This document shows, in pieces, positions 23,860 through 32,845 of a stretch of DNA of 52,309 nt (position 1 is its first letter; each line of letters opens with the position of its first letter). Under the pieces are notes generated by a model. The model was not told the DNA's origin. It did not search any database and saw nothing but the letters and a program-made list of their open reading frames with translations. The DNA comes from Natrialba aegyptia DSM 13077 (lineage in GTDB: Archaea; Halobacteriota; Halobacteria; Halobacteriales; Natrialbaceae): positions 1 to 52,309 of the forward strand of contig NZ_AOIP01000034.1 in NCBI RefSeq assembly GCF_000337535.1. Reading direction: 5' to 3'. Position numbers and translations under genes: made by a program.

Positions 23860-24159
23860 CTAGGATTCGACCTGAATCGTGCCGTCCGCGGTTATCGTGA
23901 CGAGACAGTCGCTGTACTCGAAGGAGACGGAGCCGTCGCTTCGGAGTCCGTTGGCACGCGGCTCGAACAGTCGTTCGAGTGCGTCAGCGTTGATTGCGTA
24001 GTGGAGCGGTTCGAGTTCAGTGACGTCTTCGTTGCAGGCGGTTGCGACGGCGGTTGCGACCGCGACGCTGAGCGGTTCGTCGTCGAGACGGTCGTACTGA
24101 GTGGTATACGGTTCCTCTGTGCGTGAGACTGGTTGCGATGGTGAAGGCATTTTAGTCAT
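23860..24159 (-). CDS. Standalone HalOD1-domain protein
   Basis: 99 residues from the ATG at 24159; a second ATG three codons later is also possible. The pattern SVAVATAVATACNEDVTELEPLHYAINADALERLF followed by VSFEYSDCLVTITADGTIQV is a HalOD1 domain, paralogous to the convergent gene 17 bases away. It lies just downstream of the large PAS/GAF/HTH_10 regulator on the same strand, with a gap of about 100 bases, so it may be part of the same pathway. The output target is unknown. Confidence 0.8.
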   Translation of the reverse strand: MTKMPSPSQPVSRTEEPYTTQYDRLDDEPLSVAVATAVATACNEDVTELEPLHYAINADALERLFEPRANGLRSDGSVSFEYSDCLVTITADGTIQVES

Positions 24160-24263
24160 TGCAGTAGCCCCCAATTCCGTGGAAGGTAGTCTTCCTTCAC
24201 GGTTGACTGTAAAGAGGCTGATTGTTAACTGTGTAACCGTGCTCGGTCGGATGGGTTAATTGA

Positions 24264-27200
24264 TTAACTGTCCGTCGCGGAGAACGAGTCTTCGAACAGC
24301 GTCTCGAAGAGTTTCTGTTCGGAGGCCCGGACGTGTTTGTGAAATGCGGGCGGGGAGATTTCGAGGGAGGCCGCGATTTCTTCGCCGGTCGTGTGGCGCG
24401 GCCATTCGAAGAAGCCGCCGTGATAGGCGGTCTGAACGACCTCGCGCTGGCGATCGGTGAGTTGATCGAGGATGGCGTTTCGGCTGGCCGGATCGAGCGA
24501 TGGAGACGTGTCTGCAGGTTGGTCGCGGCGGGCGACGAGCGATGCGTGGACGTCGTTGTCGGCGAGCCCCGAGAGGAGATTGCGGACTTCGACGGCGTCT
24601 GGAACGTCGATGCGAGCGCGGGTCGAGCCGTCCGCTGTGGCGACGATCGAGCGGAGCGTCCCGCCGTGGGACTCGACGATGGAACCGAGGAACGGTTCCG
24701 TAAGTTGGAGTTGAAAGAGCGTTCGTCCCTCGGCGGTGGCGATCACCGAGGCATCGACGAACCCGGATATTTCTGACAGAAAAGAGGGTGGCTCGACGGA
24801 CGCGGAAGACGCCTCCGAGTCGTCCGTTCCGAACTCGGTGCTGTTGACGGAGACGAAGACGAGGGGACCGTCCGTTCCGGTCGTCGCACCTTTGAGTTCG
24901 ACGGTGGCGTCGAGTCGCGTCGCCAGCGTGGAGAGGAGCGAGCCCCGTTCGATCTCGAGTTCGACCTCGGAGCGGTCGTCCTCGGCGGCGGCCTGCCTGT
25001 GTTTGACGGTGTCGATCGCGTAGGCGATCGTTTCGCCGAGTTCGGTGAGGATGTTCCGGAGTTGTGAATCGAAGGCATCACGGTCGTCGGCGTAGAGGGC
25101 GAGGACGCCGTAGCGGAACTCGCCGTAGACCAGCGGAACGGCGTAGACGGACTGGAAGGTTTGTGAGAGCGCTTCGGCCCGCCAGTCGCCGTCGTGGACC
25201 GCATCGGCGATGTTTTCGACGTAGGTGGGCGAGCGGGTGCGGGCGGTACGGCCGGCGGGTTCGGCGGCGGAGTCGTCGACGGTTGTGACGGTGACGGCGT
25301 CGAGATAGCCGTGGTCACGACCGGCCTGGGACCGGGGTCGAAGTTGGGTGCCGCTCGGGTCCGGAGTACCGATCCAGGCCATCGAACACGCCTCGAGTTC
25401 GGTGAGTCGGCTGCAGATGCCGCGTTCGATTTCGGAGCGCGTGTCGCTCAGCAACAGGAGTTGCTCGATGTCCTGTCGAACGCGGTTAGCGGCGTTGAGG
25501 CGCTCGAGGCGGGTGTTTTGACGTTTGAGTTCGCGCTCGCGATCGTGGAGGCGGCTGGTTCGACCGATCCGGTCGAGGGCGGCCTCGGCGGTGCGGGCGA
25601 ATAGCTGGGCGAGTTCGACCGTTTCGTCGTCGTACTGCCCGGGTTCACGCGAGGCAGCCACGAGGACGCCGTGTTCGCCGAGGGGAACGTAGAGACCGCT
25701 CCGGACGGCTGTCGACTCGTCGAAGGCGAGGTCGGCGTCGGTGACATCGTCGTAGACGGCTGGCGTGCCGGAGACGAACGTCTCCCAGGTGATGCTTCCG
25801 CCGGGTTGTAATCGGGGGAGGTCGTCGACGACGGATTCGAAGGCGGTTGCGTAGGCGGCCGGCACGAGTTCGTTTTGCTGGTCGTCGAAGCGGTAGACGC
25901 CGGCGTCTAAGTCGAGGACATCGCCGGCGACGTCGACGATGTATTCGCAGGCGGCCTGTTTGGATTTGACGGTGAGGAGGTGGCTCGTGGCGTCGTGGAG
26001 GGCGTTGAGCGTTTCCTGATAGTGGACGCGTTCGGTGACGTCGACGGCGGTGCCGATGATGCGTTCGACAGTGGGGTCGTCACCGGTTGCTGTCGCGCCG
26101 TTCTCGGGGGCTCGGTTTGCCATGATCGGCCGGCACCACGCCTCGAGAACGCGACCGTCGACCTCGTTGTGGACGTGGATGGGATATCCCTCGAGTGCGG
26201 CGCGGAAGTCGGCCCAGACCTTGGGATGGTCGTCGAAGAGGTCCAGAACCGACCTGCCGACGACTTCGGCGGGGACGGTGTCGAGACGGTTGAGCCCCTG
26301 TCCTTCGGCGAGTGTCACCGTGCCGTCGGGATCGAGCGTGAACAGAATAATGGGGGCGTTGTCGACGATCGCCTGCAGGCGTTCGGTACGGATTTCGAGT
26401 TCGCGTTCGCGTTCGATACGATCGGTCACGTCGCGGAAGTAGACGGAGATACCGGTCGGTGACGGGTAAATACGGGTCTCGATCCACCGATCGTAGGGGC
26501 CGTAGTACCGTTCCAGGGCGCGCGGTTCTTGTTGGTCCATCGCCTCGAGTGCGGCCGTCTGGAAGTCCGTCCCGTCCATGTCGGGGAATACGTCGAGGAT
26601 CGGCTGTCCGAGGATTGCCTCCCGATCGACATCAAGGGTCTCCGCGGCCTGTTCGTTGACGTACGTGAACCGCCAATCCGAATCGAGTGCGAAGAACGCG
26701 TCCGTCACGCGGCGAAACGACTCGTCGAGTTCGCGTTCGACGCGGTGGAACTCGGTGACGTCTCGAGCCGAGACGATGATGCCATCGACGAGTCCGTCCC
26801 CGAGTCGGTTCGTCAGGGTCGCCTCGTGGATACACCAGGTGTCGGATTCCGTGCCGGTCTGATACTGGTATTCGATCGTCTCGGACGCGCCGACCGCGGC
26901 GGTCCGAACAGCCGTGATGGTCTCGCGAACCTGCGCCGTATCGTCGGGATGAATCTGCTCCAGAAAGTGTGTCCCGGGCAGTGCTTGCAGGTCGTCGCTC
27001 CGGGCGTGGCCACCCATCGGTTCGTTCGCGCTCGGGCCATCCTCATCACCCACCGGCGGACAGCAGTACGTGATCTCGCCCGTCTCGTCGAGGACGAATA
27101 ACAGATCCGACGAGCGCTCCAACAGCGACCGATACCACTCCGCCTGGCCCGACTGGAGCCGTTGGACTGCACCGAACTCGACCGCCCGGCGAAGCCGATG

Positions 27201-27674
27201 TTCGAGCAGCGATTGCGTCTCGATCGTCTCCCGCGAGATGAACTCGACCGACGGCGAGTCGCCAGCGACTGGCGAGTCAGTGTTAGTGTTAGTGTCAGTA
27301 TCAGTGTCGGCGTCAGCACCGGTGTCAAGACCAACATCAATGTCACCAGCCGAATCGGAGACGACGACGATCGTGAACTCGTCTGCGTGCAACTCCGTGG
27401 ATAGTGACGGATCGTCGGTGAGCAGGCAGTCCGGTTGCGATTCGGAATCCGAATCGAGTTCGAGTTCACGTGCAGCGTCGAGTTCGACGGTATCGTCGGC
27501 GGTAGTATCGTCAGTGAGATCGTCGGCGGTAGAAACGAGGAGGGCGCTATCGGCGAGCGTCTCCGAAACGGATTGACGGAGCGCTGCTGAGCCAGCGACG
27601 AGGACGTGGAGCGTCTCCGGGGAGGACCACTGTGGAGGCTCGGGTGTGGGTGGTGTCTCGAGCCGATCGTTCAT
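24264..27674 (-). CDS. PAS/GAF multi-sensor regulator with Bat domain and HTH_10
   Basis: 1136 residues. The N terminus (about 1-150) is a degenerate receiver-like domain with an Asp/Thr-rich linker. Three PAS domains begin near residues 183 (YRSLLERSSDLLFVLDETG), 317 and 432. Two GAF domains follow at about 560-715 and 745-900. A bacterio-opsin-activator coupling domain spans about 905-1060, and a C-terminal HTH_10 contains LTDRQREVVQTAYHGGFFEWPR. No kinase domain, so it should sense small molecules, redox or light directly and bind DNA. A TTTTTACC box lies about 28 bases before the ATG. Family members control bacterio-opsin and carotenoid genes in Halobacterium; targets here are unknown. 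Confidence 0.88.
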   Translation of the reverse strand: MNDRLETPPTPEPPQWSSPETLHVLVAGSAALRQSVSETLADSALLVSTADDLTDDTTADDTVELDAARELELDSDSESQPDCLLTDDPSLSTELHADEFTIVVVSDSAGDIDVGLDTGADADTDTDTNTNTDSPVAGDSPSVEFISRETIETQSLLEHRLRRAVEFGAVQRLQSGQAEWYRSLLERSSDLLFVLDETGEITYCCPPVGDEDGPSANEPMGGHARSDDLQALPGTHFLEQIHPDDTAQVRETITAVRTAAVGASETIEYQYQTGTESDTWCIHEATLTNRLGDGLVDGIIVSARDVTEFHRVERELDESFRRVTDAFFALDSDWRFTYVNEQAAETLDVDREAILGQPILDVFPDMDGTDFQTAALEAMDQQEPRALERYYGPYDRWIETRIYPSPTGISVYFRDVTDRIERERELEIRTERLQAIVDNAPIILFTLDPDGTVTLAEGQGLNRLDTVPAEVVGRSVLDLFDDHPKVWADFRAALEGYPIHVHNEVDGRVLEAWCRPIMANRAPENGATATGDDPTVERIIGTAVDVTERVHYQETLNALHDATSHLLTVKSKQAACEYIVDVAGDVLDLDAGVYRFDDQQNELVPAAYATAFESVVDDLPRLQPGGSITWETFVSGTPAVYDDVTDADLAFDESTAVRSGLYVPLGEHGVLVAASREPGQYDDETVELAQLFARTAEAALDRIGRTSRLHDRERELKRQNTRLERLNAANRVRQDIEQLLLLSDTRSEIERGICSRLTELEACSMAWIGTPDPSGTQLRPRSQAGRDHGYLDAVTVTTVDDSAAEPAGRTARTRSPTYVENIADAVHDGDWRAEALSQTFQSVYAVPLVYGEFRYGVLALYADDRDAFDSQLRNILTELGETIAYAIDTVKHRQAAAEDDRSEVELEIERGSLLSTLATRLDATVELKGATTGTDGPLVFVSVNSTEFGTDDSEASSASVEPPSFLSEISGFVDASVIATAEGRTLFQLQLTEPFLGSIVESHGGTLRSIVATADGSTRARIDVPDAVEVRNLLSGLADNDVHASLVARRDQPADTSPSLDPASRNAILDQLTDRQREVVQTAYHGGFFEWPRHTTGEEIAASLEISPPAFHKHVRASEQKLFETLFEDSFSATDS

Positions 27675-27782
27675 ACACCCACTGGGTGAAGCAGCGGTAA
27701 AAACGTCGCGTCGATATGGGGTGTGGAGGAGCGGAGGTAGCTATTGCGGGGTTGCGTACCCGGAGGAGAAGACTGCCGGCGT

Positions 27783-29450
27783 TCAAACGCCGATCGCCAC
27801 GCCGTCCTTTCGGGGTTCCGTTGCACCGGCGAGGGTCTCCCCGGTTCGGCGGACGAGCTGTGCGCCGCCGAACATGACCGGCGGGAGCACGCGAACGTCG
27901 TGTCCTCGCCGCGCGAGTGTTGCCTGCGCGGAAAGCCGTTCTTCGACGCCGAGCGTGCCGTCCTCGCGATAGCGCCACCGGGGGGCGTCGAGTGCAGCCT
28001 GGGGAGCCATCTCGTAGTCGAGCAGGTTGGAGAGCACCTGCACGTGGCCCTGGGGTTGCATATACCCACCCATCACGCCGAAGGCCAGCCAGTCGTCCGG
28101 CCCGAGTGCAGTGATCGCCGGAACGAGCGTGTGGAAGGGACGCTTGCCGGGCTCCAGTCTGTTCGGATGGTCGGGGTCGAGCGAGAACGACGCGCCGCGG
28201 TTCTGCAGCGCAATACCGGTATCGCCGGCGACGAGGCCGCTGCCGAAGCCGGCGAACCGGGAGTTGATGTAGGAAACGAGATTGCCCGCCTCGTCGCCGA
28301 CGGTCAGTAAGACCGTATCGGCGTCCTCGGCGGGTGCGTTCGGGACGCCCACCGATGGCTCTCGAACGGGCGTCTCGCCTATCGCACGGGCGCGTTCGCG
28401 TGCGTAGGGTTTCGAGGCGAGCGGCGGGACCGTCTCGTAGGCCGGATCGGTGATGTAGTGGTGGCCGTCGACGAAGGCGAGTTTCGTCGCCTCCGCGAAG
28501 GCGTGAATCCGTTCGGGCGAGTCGTAGGCGTACTCGCCGGCACCGATCTCCTCGGCGATGTTCAGCGCTTCGAGCGCGACGAGTCCCTGATTGTTCGGCG
28601 GGAGTTCGTAGACCGTCGCGCCGTTGTAGGTCGTCTGCACCGGCTCGACGAACTCGGGTTCGAACGAGGCGAGATCGTCGTGCGTCATAACGCCGCCGGC
28701 GTCCCGGATCTCCCCGACTATCGCATCGGCGATCGCTCCCTCGTAAAACGCGTCCGCACCCTCATCCGCAATCCGTTGGAGTGAGGCCCCGAGTTCGGGG
28801 AGCGTCACGATCTGACCTGGCTCCGGACTCTCACCGTCGAACAGGAAGGCCTCGCGAGCGTGTTCGTCGGTAAATAGCTCCTCGGCCCCGTCCCAGTGGT
28901 GGGCGATAATCGGCGAGACGGGGTACCCCTCCAGAGCGTAGTGAATCGCCGGCTCGAGCACGTCGGCGAGCGACCGCCGACCGAACTCCCGAACCGTCGC
29001 CTCCCAGCCGCGGGCGGTCCCCGGGACGGTGACCGCGTGCGGCCCGAGAAACGGCATCCCCAGATCGGCTGCATCAGCCCCGCCGTCGACGGCGTAGCCG
29101 CGCGACCCCGGATAGTACCGTCCCGGCTCTGCTGTCGTCTCGAGCGCTTCGGTCACGGTTTCGATCGTCGCCCCGGCCGGCGCGCCGCCGCAGGAGCGCA
29201 TCGCACCGACCTCGCCGTCGGCGGTTCGATAGAGGGCGAACACGTCGCCGCCGAGCCCCGTCGAAGTCGGTTCGACGACGTTCAACGCGGCTGCCGTCGC
29301 CACCGCGGCATCGAAGGCGTTCCCGCCGTCTTTTAGTATCGAAACACCCGCCTGTGCCGCGAGCGGCTGGCTGGTCGCAACCATTCCGCCGGTCGCGTAC
29401 GCCGTCGAGCGCCGCGAGTCGAAGCGATCGAGTTCGATCTGATCGTTCAC
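27783..29450 (-). CDS. Gamma-glutamyltransferase-family Ntn hydrolase
   Basis: 555 residues from a GTG at 29450 (VNDQIELDRFDSRRSTAYATGGMVATSQPLA); the frame is open 12 codons further. The large-subunit part has GGNAFDAAVATAAALNVVEPTSTGLGGD and HAVTVPGTARGWE. The autoprocessing and nucleophile site is the Thr in EDADTVLLTVGDEAGNLVSYINS, followed by GSGLVAGDTGIALQNRGASFSL and the end GGYMQPQGHVQV. The site lacks the TTH of glutathione-type enzymes, so the substrate may be another amide (oxamate or acyl-glutamyl). Many haloarchaea contain gamma-glutamylcysteine as thiol, so a thiol role is possible. No signal peptide is seen. Confidence 0.85.
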   Translation of the reverse strand: MNDQIELDRFDSRRSTAYATGGMVATSQPLAAQAGVSILKDGGNAFDAAVATAAALNVVEPTSTGLGGDVFALYRTADGEVGAMRSCGGAPAGATIETVTEALETTAEPGRYYPGSRGYAVDGGADAADLGMPFLGPHAVTVPGTARGWEATVREFGRRSLADVLEPAIHYALEGYPVSPIIAHHWDGAEELFTDEHAREAFLFDGESPEPGQIVTLPELGASLQRIADEGADAFYEGAIADAIVGEIRDAGGVMTHDDLASFEPEFVEPVQTTYNGATVYELPPNNQGLVALEALNIAEEIGAGEYAYDSPERIHAFAEATKLAFVDGHHYITDPAYETVPPLASKPYARERARAIGETPVREPSVGVPNAPAEDADTVLLTVGDEAGNLVSYINSRFAGFGSGLVAGDTGIALQNRGASFSLDPDHPNRLEPGKRPFHTLVPAITALGPDDWLAFGVMGGYMQPQGHVQVLSNLLDYEMAPQAALDAPRWRYREDGTLGVEERLSAQATLARRGHDVRVLPPVMFGGAQLVRRTGETLAGATEPRKDGVAIGV

Positions 29451-29744
29451 AGTGGTCACTATTACCACACGAACGCGACTCGTCAAAAGAACTCGTGGTC
29501 AACGTATCAAGACGAGGGGAGCCGACGGGATCCGAGACGGGTACTGCGACCGACCGCCGGGAGCAGGGTAGCCAGTGCGAAACCGGTCGGCAATGCGTGC
29601 ACTCGTCGAAAGCGACGCCCGAGAAACACGACGACGCGACAAACCGTCCCGGCCACCGACGGACGCAGCACCGATCGTATCACAGCACATCCAAATTACC
29701 ATGGGACAAGAGTACTGCGTATCGGCGGACTACGTGCTGTACGG

Positions 29745-29876
29745 GTGCACGAATATATCGAATGTACGGGTTGCGGGTTCGTTCTTCGATCGAAGAGCAC
29801 CACCGCGCCACAACCCCGCAACTGGGACCTCTGTCCCGGTTGTGGCGGAAGTGACTTCGGATTTACCGATCAGTGA
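29745..29876 (+). CDS. Zinc-ribbon microprotein
   Basis: 43 residues from a GTG at 29745 (VHEYIECTGCGFVL...). Two CxxC knuckles, CTGC and CPGC, are separated by 20 residues with RNWDLCPGCGGSDFGFTDQ at the end, a typical single-zinc ribbon. The frame has no ATG alternative nearby. It ends 16 bases before the convergent methyltransferase gene. It is too short for routine gene finders. Function unknown; such microproteins are often regulators or protein partners. Confidence 0.6.
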   Translation: MHEYIECTGCGFVLRSKSTTAPQPRNWDLCPGCGGSDFGFTDQ

Positions 29877-29891
29877 GTCGCCCACACGAGT

Positions 29892-30962
29892 TCAGTTCTC
29901 GCCCGGGACGACTGGCTCGTGAACTGCACGGTACCCGTTCTCGATCGTCTCGAGACCCGTCACCTCCCGAAGCAGGAGTTCGCGTTCCATTTTCGTGACG
30001 ACCGGCGTCTCGTAGTGGACGGCATCGTACGAACACGCCGTCCCGTCCGCCTGGCGTCGTTGGCGCTCGACGAACTCGCGATGGCGCTCGAGACGCGTTC
30101 GGGCAACCGATCGAGAGAACGACGGCACGTTCTCGACCCGGTCCTCGAAGTCGTCCAGAAACGCCGGTTCGAGTTCGTTTCCGAGCGAGTGCCGGCCAGC
30201 GCACATGGCTGCGAGCGTCGTCGTCCCGGTGCCCCAGAACGGGTCGAACACGGTATCGCCGTACGTCGAATACATACTGATCAGGCGGTAGGGGATTTCG
30301 AACGGGTACGCGGCGGAGCGCTCGCGACGGTCGTCCGACGCATCCGTCTCCGGAAGGGCCTGCAGTTCGCCCTGCACGTCGGTCCACACGTCCGAAAACC
30401 AGCGGTTCCGTTCCTCCCAGAAGTACGCCGCCTCGTAGCGCCGATCCGCGCCGGGTTCGAACTCGCGGCTGTCGCCGCCGTTGCGAAAGAGCAGGATGAA
30501 CTCGTGTTCGAGGGTGACGTACGCGTTCGGCGGGAGCGTGCCGCTGCCCATGAACTTGGCGGCGCTGTTGGTCGGCTTGCGCCAGAGCACGTCGGGCAGC
30601 GGATCGAAGCCGCGGGTTTCGAAGGCCTCGAGAACCCGGGCGTGGTTCGGGAAGACGCGAAAGCTTCCGTCGACGGATCTGGTCGCGTCACCGACGTTGA
30701 TACAGGCGATACCGCCGTCGACGAGCACGCGCTCGAGTTCGTCCCAGACGCGGTCGAGTTGGGCGTGCATGGCGTCGAACGCGCGGCGGCCGTCGCCGTC
30801 GTCGAGGGCCTCACCGATATCTGGATCGAGTTCGGTAAAGAGATCGTCCCACATCTCGATCATGGGGTACGGTGGGGATGTGACGACGAGTTCGACGGAG
30901 TCATCGTCGATCGTCTCGAGGGTCCGAGAATCGCCGACGAAGACGCGATGGGTCGTCTCCAT
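29892..30962 (-). CDS. Orphan DNA cytosine-N4 methyltransferase, CTAG type
   Basis: 356 residues from the ATG at 30962 (METTHRVFVGDSRTLETI); a GTG three codons earlier is possible. The catalytic motif TSPPYP is near residue 31 and the AdoMet motif DPFWGTGTTTLAAMCAGR near 243, the beta-class order (IV before I). It strongly resembles the orphan haloarchaeal methylase (HVO_0794 of Haloferax, Zim of Halobacterium) that modifies CTAG. No restriction gene is adjacent, so it acts in regulation, replication timing or repair rather than defence. The target assignment is by recalled similarity, not proven. Confidence 0.85.
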   Translation of the reverse strand: METTHRVFVGDSRTLETIDDDSVELVVTSPPYPMIEMWDDLFTELDPDIGEALDDGDGRRAFDAMHAQLDRVWDELERVLVDGGIACINVGDATRSVDGSFRVFPNHARVLEAFETRGFDPLPDVLWRKPTNSAAKFMGSGTLPPNAYVTLEHEFILLFRNGGDSREFEPGADRRYEAAYFWEERNRWFSDVWTDVQGELQALPETDASDDRRERSAAYPFEIPYRLISMYSTYGDTVFDPFWGTGTTTLAAMCAGRHSLGNELEPAFLDDFEDRVENVPSFSRSVARTRLERHREFVERQRRQADGTACSYDAVHYETPVVTKMERELLLREVTGLETIENGYRAVHEPVVPGEN

Positions 30963-31043
30963 TGCGTTCACACTGTCGGCGTCGGGCCCTTAGCTCTTCG
31001 TCAATCGCGTCGTCGGCGAGCGTGTTGAACGCAGACCGCAGAC

Positions 31044-31685
31044 CTATTCGTCGCTGTCTTCGGTTTCGTCGTCGGCTGTGTCTGTGTCGGTGTCGGTATC
31101 TGCGTCTTCATCCTCGTCACCCGCTTCGTCTGCTTCCTCCTCGGTCTCGTCTTCGTCCATCGCTGCTTCGTCGCTCGACTCGTCTTCCTCCGTCAGATCC
31201 GTTGCCGGCTCGAACTCCTCGATCGGTTCCCAATCCTCCGTGTCACCGGCGAACCGACGCCGCAGATACGCGACGGCGGCGGCGACGCCGAGGACGAGTA
31301 CCAGCCCCAGGAACCGGCTCGGTGATTTCTCGGTGTCCGATTCCGACTCAGCCGTCGTCTCTTCGGTCACCTCCATGATCTCTTCGACCGGGGACTCGCC
31401 GGTTGCAGTCTCTCGGACGTCTTCGATAATCTCGGGCTCCTCGACATCTGAAAGCGGTGTCTCCTCGATGGAGGGAGACTCACGACCGGCTAGAAAGCCG
31501 ACTGCTGCCCCCAGTCCGAACGCGCTCGCAGCGAGTGCGAGCGGTCGCCGTCTCGGCCCCCGCGACCCGTCAGCTTCTTCGACGGCCTCCAGAATGGAAT
31601 CACGCATCGACGAGTCCAGCCCTCTGTCGATTGCTTCCTTGACAACGAGTTCGGAAAGTGTGTCCTGTTGTTTTGTGTCCGGCAT
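31044..31685 (-). CDS. Acidic two-helix membrane protein
   Basis: 213 residues. Cytoplasmic N terminus (about 1-48), a first hydrophobic helix ALAASAFGLGAAVGFLAG, an acidic outside or loop region of about 55 residues, a second helix FLGLVLVLGVAAAVAYLRRRFAG, and a very acidic C-terminal tail with a DTDTDTD repeat encoded by hexamers. Topology suggests a small scaffold or cell-surface-linked protein. No family recognised with confidence. Confidence 0.7.
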   Translation of the reverse strand: MPDTKQQDTLSELVVKEAIDRGLDSSMRDSILEAVEEADGSRGPRRRPLALAASAFGLGAAVGFLAGRESPSIEETPLSDVEEPEIIEDVRETATGESPVEEIMEVTEETTAESESDTEKSPSRFLGLVLVLGVAAAVAYLRRRFAGDTEDWEPIEEFEPATDLTEEDESSDEAAMDEDETEEEADEAGDEDEDADTDTDTDTADDETEDSDE

Positions 31686-31940
31686 AATCCGCTACGTCAA
31701 CACGACCCTACATAACTCTGTGGACCGTTTTCCAGACGGCGGGCACGACCACGTGACGTAACACTATCCTACCGTGTTCAACGAGGTCCACGGGTACCCG
31801 TTGCCACAGCATCACTGAAGCAGACAGAACACACGCCAATACACTGTTTCTGGCGTATATATCCCTCTCACACCGGCCTAGCGCGCAGTAACCATCGGAT
31901 AACGAAACCCCGTTCGGACAAACGACGGCGCAGTGATATC

Positions 31941-32591
31941 GTGAGCGTCATCCGGCATCCGGGCGTCCTCGGGCAGCGGACCCGCCGTCGGCTCGTCGGG
32001 CTCGCCGCCGCACTGACGGTCGCCGTCGTCGAAGCGCTCGCCGTCAGCCTCTGGTTCGGCCTCGTCATCACCGCTCGGACGACCACGACGGCCCTAATCG
32101 GACTCGGGATTCTTCTCTGCGGCTCGCTTCTCCGGATCACCATTTTCGAGACGACGATTACCGACTCGGCGCCACCGCTCACACTCGAACGGGTCGGGAC
32201 CGCGCTCACGCTCACCGCTGGCTGGGTCGTCTGGCTCCTCCTCGCCGAATTCCTCGGCGGCGTCGCCGGTGTCCTCGTCGCAACGGTCTGTCTCACCGGT
32301 GCCCTCACCGCTCAGTTCTGCTTCGAGTGTTACGTCTTCCACTCCGTGACCCCGACTCCCTCCTCCGTGACTCCAATCCTTTCCGCCGCGGTTCTCGCCC
32401 TCGGCGCAGCCGCGCTCCTCACAACAGCCTGGTTCGTCGACTGGACGATCGGCCCCCCGTTCGCTGAACTCGACGCCGGAATTATCGCTATTCGGATCGA
32501 AACGATCCAGCTTGCCGCGCTCGTGTTCGGCCTCTGTGCCTTCCTCGCCCACCAGCACCGCTTCCAGCGGCTACTCGAACCCGACCTCTAA
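31941..32591 (+). CDS. Multi-pass membrane protein, unknown
   Basis: 216 residues from a GTG at 31941. Six hydrophobic helices (about 18-42, 48-68, 85-110, 112-130, 145-168, 185-203) with short loops; the start has a basic cluster RTRRR, favouring a cytoplasmic N terminus. A TATATAT box lies at about 31855, farther upstream than the leaderless distance. No motif that identifies a transporter or enzyme. Confidence 0.7.
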   Translation: MSVIRHPGVLGQRTRRRLVGLAAALTVAVVEALAVSLWFGLVITARTTTTALIGLGILLCGSLLRITIFETTITDSAPPLTLERVGTALTLTAGWVVWLLLAEFLGGVAGVLVATVCLTGALTAQFCFECYVFHSVTPTPSSVTPILSAAVLALGAAALLTTAWFVDWTIGPPFAELDAGIIAIRIETIQLAALVFGLCAFLAHQHRFQRLLEPDL

Positions 32592-32606
32592 CCTCACCTC
32601 ACCCGC

Positions 32607-32810
32607 TCAGTCGTCGATCCGCTCGCGCGTGATCGTATTGTTCTCCCGATACACGAGGACGACTTCGACCGGGTCCCGATCACTCCCTGCTCCGGTCTCG
32701 CCGTCGACTGCGAGGGTCGTGGTATCGCCCTCGGTGACGGTCTGGTACTCGTCGGTCGGCTGCACGGCCGCCGGTACGAGGTGACGACACGGCGGTATCC
32801 ACGTCGACAC
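32607..32810 (-). CDS. Small hypothetical protein next to mutY
   Basis: 67 residues from a GTG at 32810. The C-terminal half (VTEGDTTTLAVDGETG then VEVVLVYRENNTITRERIDD) alternates hydrophobic and polar residues like a small beta barrel. The first half is Pro-rich (STWIPPCRHLVPAAVQP) and may be misassigned. It follows mutY by 35 bases on the same strand. No family recognised. Confidence 0.5.
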   Translation of the reverse strand: MSTWIPPCRHLVPAAVQPTDEYQTVTEGDTTTLAVDGETGAGSDRDPVEVVLVYRENNTITRERIDD

Positions 32811-32845
32811 GCAGCCGACGACAATCGATCCCCGACACCCATACG

